Below the pieces are notes generated by a model. It ran no database searches. It was given only the letters and a program-made list of their open reading frames with translations, and had not been told where the DNA came from. A DNA stretch of 64,000 nt from contig OV884013.1 of NCBI GenBank assembly GCA_930367205.1, positions 89,405,333 to 89,469,332 of the forward strand, given 5' to 3'. Within the stretch, counting starts at the first letter, position 1; the number at the start of each line of letters is the position of its first letter. Both the position numbers and the translations under genes were made by a program. Below, piece by piece: positions 1 through 11,863 of the stretch. The DNA comes from Acanthosoma haemorrhoidale. Its lineage: Eukaryota > Arthropoda > Insecta > Hemiptera > Acanthosomatidae.

Positions 1-2291
1 GTTGTTAATCCGAAATTCACGTTATAAAACCAAAATAAAACACGTAAAGCACACCGAAAGTGTTTACAAAACCACCACAATATAAGGACAGGCGAACTGA
101 CAGATGTAAGCTCACATTACCAGTGACACCAACAGAACAGAACGAATACCCTGACTCCTGACGTTTAGAACAAATTTATTTGTTCTTATCAATACAACTG
201 CAAAATAAGTTGATAAACTAATGAAATTAAATACCTTTAATGTAATCATTTGATAAGGTGTTAATGTTATCTTTTAAAATGTTTTTAGTCTATAACCTTC
301 AACTCAGTGTAATAAAACTTTTTTTTCCTTTATAGACTAAATAAAATATCTATTAGATAAAAAATATATAATTATACATTAAATTACATAAAACAGTTCA
401 TTTTTATAATTAAATAAAACAGAGATTAAGGAAAAATTGTTAAATGTAAAATAAGGAGGGGGGTCTAAGAACTTGTATTATATAAACTTTCAATTTTTCC
501 CAAATAAAACTGATACCTGGAACTAAAGTTTATAAGCATGTATCATGCAGGTAAAATTATTACAACAAAAGATTCTTTCAACAAAAATTATACTATAACT
601 TTTTTTTACAAAGTTAATTTTTTATTCTTTTTCACGATTTGGAACCAGGCTAGTCTCTATATGATCATGTGGATGATATATAAATATATTATTTTCTATA
701 TTTATTATTTAAGAAATAAAAAACCACATTTTTTGACATCAGGGATTATCACAGCCTATAATATGAACAGTTAAATGAAAATCCGTAGCCCCAAGAGGAA
801 ATTTTACTAACTTTACTTCCATAAATAGAAATGTGTGGCTCCCAATAAGACTATTATATACCTATTATGTATGGGAGTATATAATAAAGGGAAACACGAT
901 GTTAAAAAAAATTTTAATAGAGAATAGATTTCTAAATCAACTTTCAATTAAAAACTTAACGAAGTCCATGATGTCTATGTGAAAAAATAAATTTTCCAAT
1001 CTTATCTTTTAAACCAAAAATATAAACTTTGAAATCAGAAACAGTTTGAAGAAATTAATTTATTCTTTTGCCACTTTATTTGATTTCCATTAAGTCTTCG
1101 ACTCCACAGGACATTATCTTCATAATACTTAATATTAATTTAAAGGTTATGGTTTTTCTACTACATCTGATGATACGCCTAATATTTTTCAAACAATATT
1201 TATGATAGATACATAATTACAAATGTTAGTAGTACAGAAACTAATAACACTATTCATGCAGCAAGAATCAGCAAGAGTTAAATCTGTCACATGTAATTAT
1301 ATATGATACCAAAAACCAAAATCTATTTATTTAGCTTTAATTATAATTATATACATACATATATATATATATATGTATATATAATATGTATATGAAAAGC
1401 TTAAAAAACAAATAATAATCTGATGGGTAAATGTATCATATATGGATACTCATAGATATCCAAAGAACTGCCTCAATAGATTTCGGTATCTAGATTCCTT
1501 ATCAAGAGGATGAATGAAACAACCATCGTAGACTTCAGGGGGAGCCTAAATAGATTCTTCATCAATTGCACTAAAATATGTTCTCTGTGTATTCTAGAAG
1601 AACTGGAATACCTATTATGGTGATATTTTAGTTTTAAAGTTGTGAGAGAAATTTGCTAGATCCTAAAACAAGATGAAGAAACTCCCTTCAACAATATAAG
1701 ATAAATACATAACTTCAAAAAAAACAATTAATTTTCCATTTACTTCTACAAAAGACCAACATTAACAAATTTTAATTTTAAAAAATCCTCAGCATACATC
1801 ATTCGGACTAGATCCAACTATGTTAAGAAAAACCATCCACAGATTTGTGTTATTTGAAAGAGTGCTTCTTTCCCTTACATCTTTGGTTTCAATTCTTAAT
1901 TCTGTTCCTATACTTATTTTATTTATCTTATATCAATATGCTGAAGTTTGTACCCTTACTTTTGAAGTCATATGAGAAGAGAAGCTCTCACTCTATTTCA
2001 TAAGGCAAATATGTCATAATCAGAAAAGCAGTATCAAAACAAACAAAAAAGAGCATTTAAGTAGCATTATTTTACTATTACATGTAAGGCAGGTGACTTG
2101 AATGTATATAGTACATGCAATTAATTTTATATAAGATCTTGAAAATTTTCTTTCAATTTATCGTATGCTTATAAGCTGTAAGTGCTAATTTTAATGACAA
2201 AACCAGTAACTAAGTTATGTGTTTTAAAAATCTGTTGTTTTTGACCGATTCCCAGCAGTTTTATACTAAAGAAATATGGGGAATAAATAAT
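1..2291. other. AT-rich intergenic stretch
   Basis: No open frame here has coding character. The only notable feature is a TA/TATATG microsatellite at about 1350-1392. This is the downstream flank of the JHBP gene. Confidence 0.6.
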
Positions 2292-5200
2292 TTAATAAAC
2301 TAAAATTTCTTTTATTAATTCTATGATGTTTTTTAATGTCATAGCTTTCAGCTTAGCATTGCCATTTTCTAATATGTAACTTTTAAGAAATTTTTTGATC
2401 ATTGGCTTCTGAGTTTTCAAGGCAATCGAGACAAAATCTTTGGAAAATTCTTCTAAAATATTTCCAACTGCTTGGTCTCCAGTTAGTCCCCACAGTGAAA
2501 TCTAAGCATGAATATTATTACTGATAAGTCATGAAATCAAATTGTATATTATAAGCAATAAAAGAGGGCTGTGTGAATTTTATAATTTTAACATAACTGC
2601 TAAACCAACATTGCATGATAACTTTTAGTAGCAGGTAACAAAACTTTGCGGAGCAAAGAAAACTGAAAGAGTTTTAGTTTTAAGATTGTTTAGATAATTA
2701 AATATTTATAGTTTTTAGGTAAACTGAAGATAGAACTATGAAGTGCATATGCCAGCAGTGGTGTAGCAGCTATATGCCACATTTACCAATATAAATTACC
2801 AATAGGTGCTATTTTGATGTTATTTCTTGAAGAAAATTAGCTGATAATGAAAAACTAATGAGTGGGGATAAAATTATGTAAAATATGTGTGGAGAGCTGT
2901 TGATTTACCGGTCACCTTGCCTCAGACCTCTGATGGTCTCAAATGTCTCATACGTGTCTTTCTGATCTCTTGTCTGACCCTTAGCTCTACAATTGTCGTA
3001 TTTCCAGGGGATACTACCCCTTAAAAAAAAATTAATTACCAAGGATTTTATGGATATCCATGAACACAACCAGACAGCAATTATACTAAAATTCGATTGA
3101 GCCTTTCTTTGTGCCAAGTGGAAACTATGAGTTAAAAACAAGGGTGACAGGTGCAGATGGTATTCATAAAAACCAAGTAGATACAGAAAATTATTTGAGG
3201 CATACATGACTCTGGAAAGTGGTAGAAAAAATGCCTTATAAAAATTGAATGAATAAACATTGCAGGCTCTACAACCTGGTTCCCAGGTCCTCTTCTTTAG
3301 CCATCAACATAGACTTAGAGCAGCTTCTTCAGAGGCTATTTCATCCATTCTTGTGATATTACCTACTCATAGACTTAAAATATGCATATGTTCTTAGAAA
3401 ATATTCTACAACTCTGCATTAGATCGAAGTATCCATCAGTCGACGTCCCACTCTAATCCAAACATTCTTGTAAGTAAAATCTCTTATCTTAAAATCTCTT
3501 CTCAGAGCTACTTCCAGGTTGTGAGCATTTGATTCTTACAGGAGCAAGGTTTCCAAGCCATAAGTCACAGGCTGATCAGCCCCTTATATATTACAGCCCT
3601 GGATTCTCTTAGAAATCTGTGACTTCTTAGCACCTTGGGCAATCCATAATAGCACCTATTAGCTTATAAGATCTTCTGTACCTCAATTGGAATGGTTACT
3701 AGCATTGATAAAGGAATCATTGATATTCATAGGGGAATCTTCCGAATGAGAATTTCCCTTTGAAATCTTTCAATCGCCGATTGTGAAAAATGATTGCTGG
3801 TGGCTGGCAAGCAAATATTTTGTCATTGACTTGTTAATCCGTATCCCTATTCACTGCTCTGCAATTGATATTGCTGTGTTTATGTCAACATTTAAATTTT
3901 TTTTGTGTTTTATATGTTTTTTCACACTTGAGTACCTCCTAATTAATTTTGCTATGGTATTATTGAAGATCATGCATGATAGCTTGTCACCCTGCCTCAG
4001 ACTCCTGATGGTCTCAAATGTCTCATACATGTCTGTCTGCATTCTTGTCTGACCCTTAGATCCTCTGATCATCAGGTTCATAATTTTCTTATTTCCATAG
4101 GATACTCTCCTTTTAATAAAAATTATTATTCAATCACAAACTTCCATAACTATAATTTTAACAAGCAGTGAGTTGTTAATGGAAAATTGTGAGGGCAAAG
4201 ATACCTCCCCCCAGTATATTGATATTGAAACCGAAACAGAGTTTAATTCATGTATAGGCATACATTTGAAGATAGGTGTATATCTGTTACACTCTCCTAC
4301 AAGTTTGCCTGCAACAATTTTACGGACAAACGTCTTGTTCTGTATTGGAAAAATTTTCTGATAAAACAAAGAACTATTATTTTAGGGTGGAATGTTGGTT
4401 ATGGGCCATTCTTCCAAAGAGTCATTTATAGGTGTCTCAATTTCACTTTGAAATATTCTGAAAATTAAGAATAACCCACAACCTGGAGATTAAGAATAAA
4501 AAAATAATTAATCTTAGCAAGCAGTATGTTTGATTTTTCCAAATGATAATATTAAAATCAAAGTATGACATAAGGAGTCTAATTTGTAATAAAAGTATAT
4601 TTTTTAGTTTTGTAATAAAAAAAAAAAAACAGTGATAAATACTGAAAAATTAAAAATATTTCAAAAATAAACCATAAAAGTTACTACTTAGAGACTTGTA
4701 TAAAAAAAAATACAGATTACTACTACCCTTATTCTGGTAATTACAACTGGTTCATAATTTTTACCTCAAAAGCATCGAAATTGTAGTCCATGTCGAAAGA
4801 GGGAATTTGTATATGTCCATCCTTAGGAATGACTTGAGTATCAAGAGTAATACGGACATTTTTCAGATGGATTCTAAATAAAAGAATTTCGTTCATTTAA
4901 GTACAATTGAATAACATAAAGTTTAATCATTATAGAAGACAGGGGATACTAAGATTTCGTAATTTGAACAATCCAAAAGTGGAAGAGTATTTTCAGCTTT
5001 ATTATGGCTTAGAATTTCTTTCTGCTATACTTTGTACAAATACCTATTATTGATGCTTCCTTGACCACTAACGTGGGAAACCTTAGATGTGAATCCCAGC
5101 TCCACTAAGGATTTTTTTATGAGAAGAATAGTATTTTTTGTGGTTCACTCACTCTCATGTGAGAAAATTAGTAGTTACTTGAGTAAAAAAAGTAACAAAT

Positions 5201-6360
5201 CCGTACAATAAAACTGGAAAATTATCTTTTCAGGAGTTCTTACCTCACAGATTTATTTTAATCATTATATTATGTACTTATTATATACGAGGGTGGTCTG
5301 AAAAGTTTCCGACCTAACAAAGCTTTTATTTTAGCTTTTATTTCACTAGCTTTTTTATTTGATTATCATCTTCATGTTGAGGTCGGAAACTTTTCAGACC
5401 ACCTGTGTAATATACATTTAATAAGTATGTGGTGTACATGATACTTCACATGAACTTCTTATACATTAAAAAATATTAATGGTATTAAACAACTACAATG
5501 AGTATAAATATGATCTACCATGAAAGGAAGTAATATTGTTGCAGGTAACAGGACATTGAGTTTTCAATAATTGAAGAGTCCTTATCATCGAATTATTCCT
5601 ACATTGTGATAAAAAAATATAAATACTTACAAATAATCCCCGTCTCCTATTATTGGGATAATTGTGTAATATGTTCCATTCATTTTATAATTTCCAGATA
5701 TTTGAGTATCTTTAATTGTAGTAATAGTTGATATATTTAAGTCTGGAGTAATAGACATCTTCTCGAAGTCATAGTCTGAATATCCTTTCATAACACCATC
5801 AAATGACATATATAACCTTTGAAATTAACATAAATCAATGATTGACCTGTACTATCACAGAATGGATGAATAATAACTGTACCTCACTGATGGATCAATT
5901 ACTGAAATGTTTTTATGAAATGTCAATGTAGCATCTTCATAGTCTGTTAATTGTTTCTGGATTCCTTTTCTTAAGTGGTCACTAGTATAATCAAAAAAGT
6001 TTTCTAAAAAAAGATAATTATATATTAATAAAAAATTGTTCACTCATAAAAAATAATAAATAAATTCTGAAACTATCTGGAGCATCAATCCAAAAAATCT
6101 ATTTCAGGAGTGGATTAAAAGTTTTGAGGGGAATTTCATACTTATTGTTTTTTAAGGGAGACATTTGAAACTAACAGACATGTTATGCTAACCAGGCCTT
6201 TAATTGATTATATGATTTTGAATTTTTGTTTGCAATTAAGTATTGGGACATCACTTAATAATTCATGGCGATTCTTGATTTTTCTTTTAATTTATCAGAT
6301 TTTTTAATGAATAGATCCAAAAACTATAGTTTGTGACTTTATAATGTATCAAAAAGACTT

Positions 6361-6410
<50 letters not shown>

Positions 6411-7385
6411 GAAAAATGATAACATACAATAATAAACAATAGTAATAATAAGTAGGAATTAATTTTTTTTATTATAGGTGCTGGTTTTTTCTTATACTTT
6501 TTTTGCCATTGTGTCCAATATGTATGATTTGCTTTTGCCTCTGAAAGTAATTTTTTTGAACTCATAAGGGGGGTTTTGAAGAAATTATTTTTAAATAATC
6601 TTTGTCTTTGCAAGGAAAGTATCGCAGTATGGACGATTTTTACCAGTTCCATGCAGTTTCTCACCCCAGCCATTTCTATTTTGCTTCATACAACAAATGA
6701 GTGATGAAACATAATAACATCTTTATAGATGTCTAACTACATTAGCTAGTTAGGTATTTTTGCTGTAAAGTTTCAAAGTTATTATTTGGTTTAATTTGTC
6801 AAATACTTACGAGAAGAAAATTTTTTTATCTTAATAGAAAGCATAGCCAACGAAAAAATCTATAAATATATTTGGTTAATTAAAAATTGTAAATATTAAG
6901 AGAAAAAACTTTCTGTACATTCATTATTGGCGAAGCCTGATTATGATTGTGTAGGCTGTCATGAATGATCTGAATAACATAAATTGAAGTTTCAAAACAC
7001 AGGGCACCAACCTACAGCTGCTCTTTATTTTTAGTATAGCTAATAATGTGTATAAAATAAAATGGTGTTAAATAATAATAATGAATTTTTAAAAAAAAAT
7101 CTGGACCTAGTAACAACTATTCAGTCTCTAATGTGACATAACTTTAATATTATCAATGTAACTCAAGAGGAAGGGTGTTTATTTAACTATTATGTTAAGT
7201 CTATGTATATGTATGTAATAAATGGTGAACCAGACAAGCATCTCATCAGTAAAAAAATATTATTTTAAAGCTTATTAATTATTTATTTGATACTCACCTA
7301 GAAACGATCCATGGACATATAGATTCTTCACATTTAATATAAATAAAATGGAAACAATGTATGTTCTTAATTTATTTATAAACAT
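2292..7385 (-). CDS. Secreted takeout/JHBP-family protein (5 exons, 237 aa)
   Basis: Minus-strand gene reconstructed from exons 7298-7385, 5883-6003, 5631-5816, 4765-4873 and 2292-2501. All junctions are GT-AG and the phases agree, giving 714 bp with one terminal stop. Exon 1 encodes a signal-peptide-like start (MFINKLRTY then a hydrophobic run through ILFIL). The body matches the haemolymph juvenile hormone binding/takeout fold: 'ISGNYKMNG', 'PIIGDGDYLIHLKNVRI', 'IPSFDMDYNF' and the C-terminal 'ISLWGLTGDQAVG' block followed by a basic helix. Family members are about 240-250 aa, bind small lipophilic ligands in a long alpha/beta-wrap tunnel and act extracellularly; the ligand here cannot be told. 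Oddity: there is no cysteine anywhere, so the N-terminal disulfide usual for takeout proteins is missing. Intron 4 holds a LINE remnant, intron 3 a MITE, intron 1 an AT microsatellite. Exon calls come from translation and homology recognised by eye; another short 5' exon is possible. Confidence 0.85.
2890..4090 (-). mobile_element. Degenerate RTE-like LINE reverse transcriptase remnant
   Basis: In intron 4 of the JHBP gene, minus-strand frames read 'YETFETIRSLRQGDKLSCMI' with a following 'FNNTIAKLIR' (3900-4030), the RT block just before the catalytic motif. Further along the same strand are broken frames such as 'INKSMTKYLLASHQQS' and 'RMDEIASEEAALSL' (about 3300-3850), in the order expected for the RT-to-C-terminus of an RTE/BovB-like LINE. 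A second copy of the 'TYETFETIRGLRQGD' segment occurs at 2905-3000, so at least two fragments overlap here. Many stops; long dead. Confidence 0.6.
5288..5407. mobile_element. 120 bp mariner-type MITE
   Basis: Near-perfect 24-bp inverted arms (5292-5315 and 5380-5403; the arm begins GGTGGTCTGAAAAGTTTCCG) enclose about 64 bp. The element is flanked by TA dinucleotides (5286-5287 and 5408-5409), the Tc1/mariner target duplication. It lies in intron 3 of the JHBP gene. It has no coding capacity and would fold into a hairpin. Confidence 0.8.
6367..6409. repeat. (AT)n microsatellite
   Basis: About 21 uninterrupted AT/TA units inside intron 1 of the JHBP gene. Confidence 0.95.
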
Positions 7386-9839
7386 GATGCAGATCCTAAT
7401 TCCTATAAATTAATTTAAAAAATAAATATACATAAAATTATTTAATAATTTTCAAATGAATTGTTAATTAATGTTATTACAGTGATTGTGATATTGATAC
7501 ACTAGATAAATTATATTTAAAATGAAGGACTACGACTAAATTATATGTTTCGTCTAGACAAATATTGACTATGGTGGTAACTTGTCTGATGGCTTAGCAC
7601 TTACTGTAATTCCTATCAGACAATTGGTGATAAGACAATATTTTTACCTGATTAAATTCATTACGAAACAGCTTCTCCTTGTCCAGTAATAATATGTGCT
7701 TGTTCTTTCACTCACAGTATATATCTGACTTCAAAATTCACAAAAATGACTTCAAAATGTAAAGATATATTAAAAATATATATTTATAACATTTTAGATT
7801 GAATTTGATTTATGTTATGGAAGGAAATCCAATCAAAGAAATATAATCATATTTTTATTTTTTGTTTTGTTTCTCTAAAAAATACATCATCGTTAAAATA
7901 AATATCAGTAGCAGCTAGTAATAATAGTATGCTTGAAGTGTTCAAAAACAATTAGTTTATAAATAATCTAAAAATGTTTGGTTCTGTGTAATATTTTTCA
8001 CAAAACATCCCTTTAGAAAGTAGCTATTTCTAGTTGTATAAATCACCAATGACCAATTTGTTTACTGCATGAAGATTCTGTGTCTGATATAAAAAAAAAT
8101 TTTTTTATAATATCTTTTAGAGTAAATAAGTGCGAGAAAGATTATTACTCTTTCTGTTCTAATCAAGGCACAAAAAATGAGTCTACCAGAAAGAGGATAC
8201 AAATAATAAAGTATTAGATACAACCTTTATAATCAATTTTATTAAATGGACCCTAATAGAATTATTGCTAATTGAGAAGTGCATAAGTGAATTTTATTAG
8301 AATTGAACAAAAAAATTTTTTTTTTGGGGAGGGGGGGTGTTGTGAATAGGTGAAAATGCATTCAGATACCCACAAAAAACTTTTTTTTTCAATGGTAAGC
8401 TTTTCAACTTAACACTTTCTGACCTAAAGGGGTAGAAGTTTGGTCCATATACAATTTGGACACCAACTGGATTCTTGTCATCAGGGTCCTATGGGGGAGG
8501 GCTCACCCAGGAGAGTATCTGAACAGCTCAGCACCAGCTTGATACTTAATGACTATTTACTAAATACTAAGAACGTTTGTCAGCTATGTTTTTTATTATG
8601 ATTTACATAGTGGAAACTTATAATTTAATTTGTTAAATTTCATAAATAATAATAACAGTAAATTGTAATAGATAAACAGTTAAATTTTTTTATAAGAATC
8701 ATTTAGCGATCCTAATACAATAGATGTAAGTGTAATAAAATAATATAGGTATACGTTTCCTTTTACTACAGGCCTTGCTACAATTTTTTAAAAATTATAA
8801 CATGAATTTTTCTTTGTTGTTTTTTACCCACCCTTTTTGTTATTTTGTCCATTACCTTTTCAAAGAACTAAATGTGGCCCATATGGAAATTCAGAAACCT
8901 TGTGTCATGCTACCTGATCTCTTGTCAACTAAGGGTCCCAACTACCCATGGAGTATGTAAGTCATGAAAATATTCCTAATAGTTTAACTTGGCTTATAAC
9001 TATTGGGCCTCCCTTCTATGTGCTCTCTCATTTTCTTGAATTATGTCAAAACCATGGATCAAATGAATCAGATAACTCTTATAATGAAAAGTGAAAATAT
9101 AATTTTTATATACATATGTGGATGTATAAAGTTTTTTTTTTAACTTCTACTTTTATTGATGTAGGATATTTCAAAACAGTTATTTTCATAACTTTTATTT
9201 CTTAACGTCATTAATACCAGTTTTTATTTAAATTTTATTACAATCCATTTACATGAATAGGTTTTAATGAAAAAAATCATACAATTTTATCAATAAGAAA
9301 TGTATTCATGAACATACACAGGTAATAGAAAATTTAATAATAATTTTACCATGAATTTAACATATCATATAAAGTACAGATAATCACTAAATATACCTAC
9401 ATATTCTCAAAAGTTTGTTCAAATGAGAAAACAATATCTTGGGACAAGTTATAGAAGAAATAATGAACCAACCCATCAGCCCCGTCACCACAAATCAGCT
9501 AAATAAATTACCTAAATGTTACCTAATCAAGAAAAATATTTATAAACTAAACATTGCATCTTCCTTCAGTCTGGTCAGGTTCATGAGTGCGTAGCTAAAC
9601 AGATTTTTTTTCTTCAGTCCAAGTAACGATAAATTGAAGGTGAATATAAAAAAAAAACCAGGAACTTATAATATTTAGATTTCAATAACCAGATTATTTT
9701 ATAGTATATTAACATAAGTGACACTATAGTTTTTTAACACGATAAATTTAATGGAGAAGCAAGCAAGTACCTAACAAAAATATTTACAACCATAAAGAAA
9801 AAAAAAATTTTTTTAACCATAAAAATGGTCAACACAAAA
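7386..9839. other. Intergenic, no gene seen
   Basis: AT-rich spacer upstream of the JHBP start. A slightly more GC-rich block at about 8405-8545 may be an old repeat, but I found no termini and no second copy in this window. Confidence 0.5.
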
Positions 9840-10690
9840 ATTTAATTTAATCTTACTAACATAATATTTTCAAGGGTTGCATTGCCAAGCTCGTATCTAT
9901 GATCATTTAAAATGTATTTAGGAGATGAAAACATCCTTTCTACAGATACCTGAACTGTATGGGAACCATGCATAATCAAAAGTAATTAATACAGCACTGG
10001 GTATTTCATTTTTTTAATTTCCTAATAAGATAGCAAGTTTATATCTAAGGGGATGGGGTTTCCTTTGAATTAATCTAACTCCATTAGGCTGTGTATACTT
10101 CTTCATCCATCTTATCATTTGAACTTCTACTCTCATTTGTAATTTCTTGGAGATATTCCTTGAGAAGGTAATCTGAAGACCTACAGAAGAACTAGAAGTA
10201 GAATAGATGATAGGATGAATCCATAGTTTTGCTCAGAAGAAATTGAACAGTCATCTTCTTCTATTGAGTGTCCAGCAGCTTCAATGCAAATTCTTTTACT
10301 TACAAAAATGTACAAATAGTTTTCTCAATGAAATCCCAATCCTGAACACTCAATTTTCAGCTGAGGAATGAACTGTTTTATTATCAAAACAGAACCCCTA
10401 TAATTCTAATTTTAATAACCCCTTGTATTTTATAATGATTTCAAGCATAATTAGAGATAATTTCTATCTTGTAGGAACATCCAGTACAGGTTTTTTCATA
10501 TGGAAATTTGCAATGAACTTCAAAAATATTGGAGTGGACAATAGTTTGGATGTATTTCTTACTTTAGTCACTAAACCTAAGACTAGATTGCCCTGTCGAA
10601 AGACATCATTTACTCCCAGCTGAAGGGTTTGGGCAGCCCAATGTACATTTTCTTCAGGACTTAATAGAATATTAAGTAATAACACTGATT
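9840..10690 (-). pseudogene. hAT-family transposase fossil
   Basis: Two recognisable minus-strand blocks in hAT order. At 10464-10685: 'VHWAAQTLQLGVNDVF' and 'KKPVLDVPTR', the conserved pre-RNase-H segment before the WNST motif. At about 9850-9950: 'VSVERMFSSPKYILNDHRYE' followed by LGNATLENIML, the C-terminal hAT dimerisation domain. The roughly 500 bp between them is full of stops and shorter than in a complete transposase, so the gene is decayed and partly deleted. Terminal inverted repeats were not found. Confidence 0.75.
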
Positions 10691-10697
10691 ATTAATA

Positions 10698-10815
10698 ACT
10701 ATAGCACATGTTATATATGTGCTATATATATATATGACTCCCTGCATATATTATATTATACTATATATAAGTCTCCCTGGATATATTATATTAAACTATA
10801 CATATATCTGTTAAT
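10698..10815. repeat. AT-rich imperfect tandem repeat
   Basis: Two diverged copies of a ~45 bp unit containing CTCCCTG(C/G)ATATATTATAT, within a longer TA-rich run beside the hAT fossil. Confidence 0.6.
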
Positions 10816-11863
10816 TAATTGATATTATGAACATGTAGCACCAAAAGGCAATCCATAGCTGTTTAACAGGAACAAATAAATGCAAAGAGCAACAAACAAT
10901 TGGATTAATCTATATATAAATGTACAAGGTTTGTAACAAGACAGTATTGCGATAATTTGATAACAATAATATCATAAAGCTATTATATCTCTTTTGATAA
11001 TAAACTAATTGCAATCAGCAAACATTTTTCATTAACCATCATGCTCTATACAGTAAACATTGAAATATTTCTCTGTATCGCTGGAATTCATTAGTTTTCT
11101 ACTTTTTGTGCTGAACTGTGTAATAATTATGATTATCCATAATAATTTATAATTGTTTGCACTTATAACTTTTATTTTAGATATTCTTCAGATTAGATAA
11201 TAAGAATAAGGAATAGTTTGAGAAAAACTACTATGTGATATTTATAGATATACAGTTGTGAAAAAAAATTATCATTAACCGCTTTTGGGTAAAATATATT
11301 ATCAAATTAAATTTTAACTCATTTGGAAATCAAATAACTGATTAACTCTTGGTTAAAACTGTTAACTGACTCAAATAAGTATTCCTTCTTGTAACTTTTG
11401 GCTATGGGGGGGGGGTGCCAAGATTATCATTTTATACATGAAAGTTTATAAAATTTTTATATTAGTATCTTTTTGTATATTTCAATATGAAAAATGTATG
11501 TTTTAATATGAATTATCATATTGAACAGGAAACACCACAAGAAAAGAACAATATTCAAATAAGTTAAAAAAAATCTAAATAATTCTTCAAGTAGCAAAAC
11601 ATATTTTATTTTTAGCATATAGCCTCATTTTGTTTTAATTTATTATTGATTACTTTGTGATTTAAGAATTCTTTAAATACATAAATAATATGCTTCGAAA
11701 TATTTACTTAAATGAAAGTGTTAAACGGTTTGTTGGTTACACTGACGCTGATCTGAGTGTTTCTCTACCATCGCATTCGGTCCATTCCACTGAACCGTTT
11801 TGTGCTTGTTCTCAATTGAGCTAAGGCCAGGTGGCGACTTGCACATTTTTTCTTACATAAATC

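Noticed and set aside
6365..6673. 102-codon frame on the minus strand inside JHBP intron 1
   Set aside because: It ends in translated AT microsatellite and has no family signature; it sits within a well-supported intron.
6800..6850. Extra JHBP exon with a GTAAGT donor in intron 1
   Set aside because: In the phase required by exons 1 and 2 it contains a stop, and exon 1 joins exon 2 directly in phase without it.
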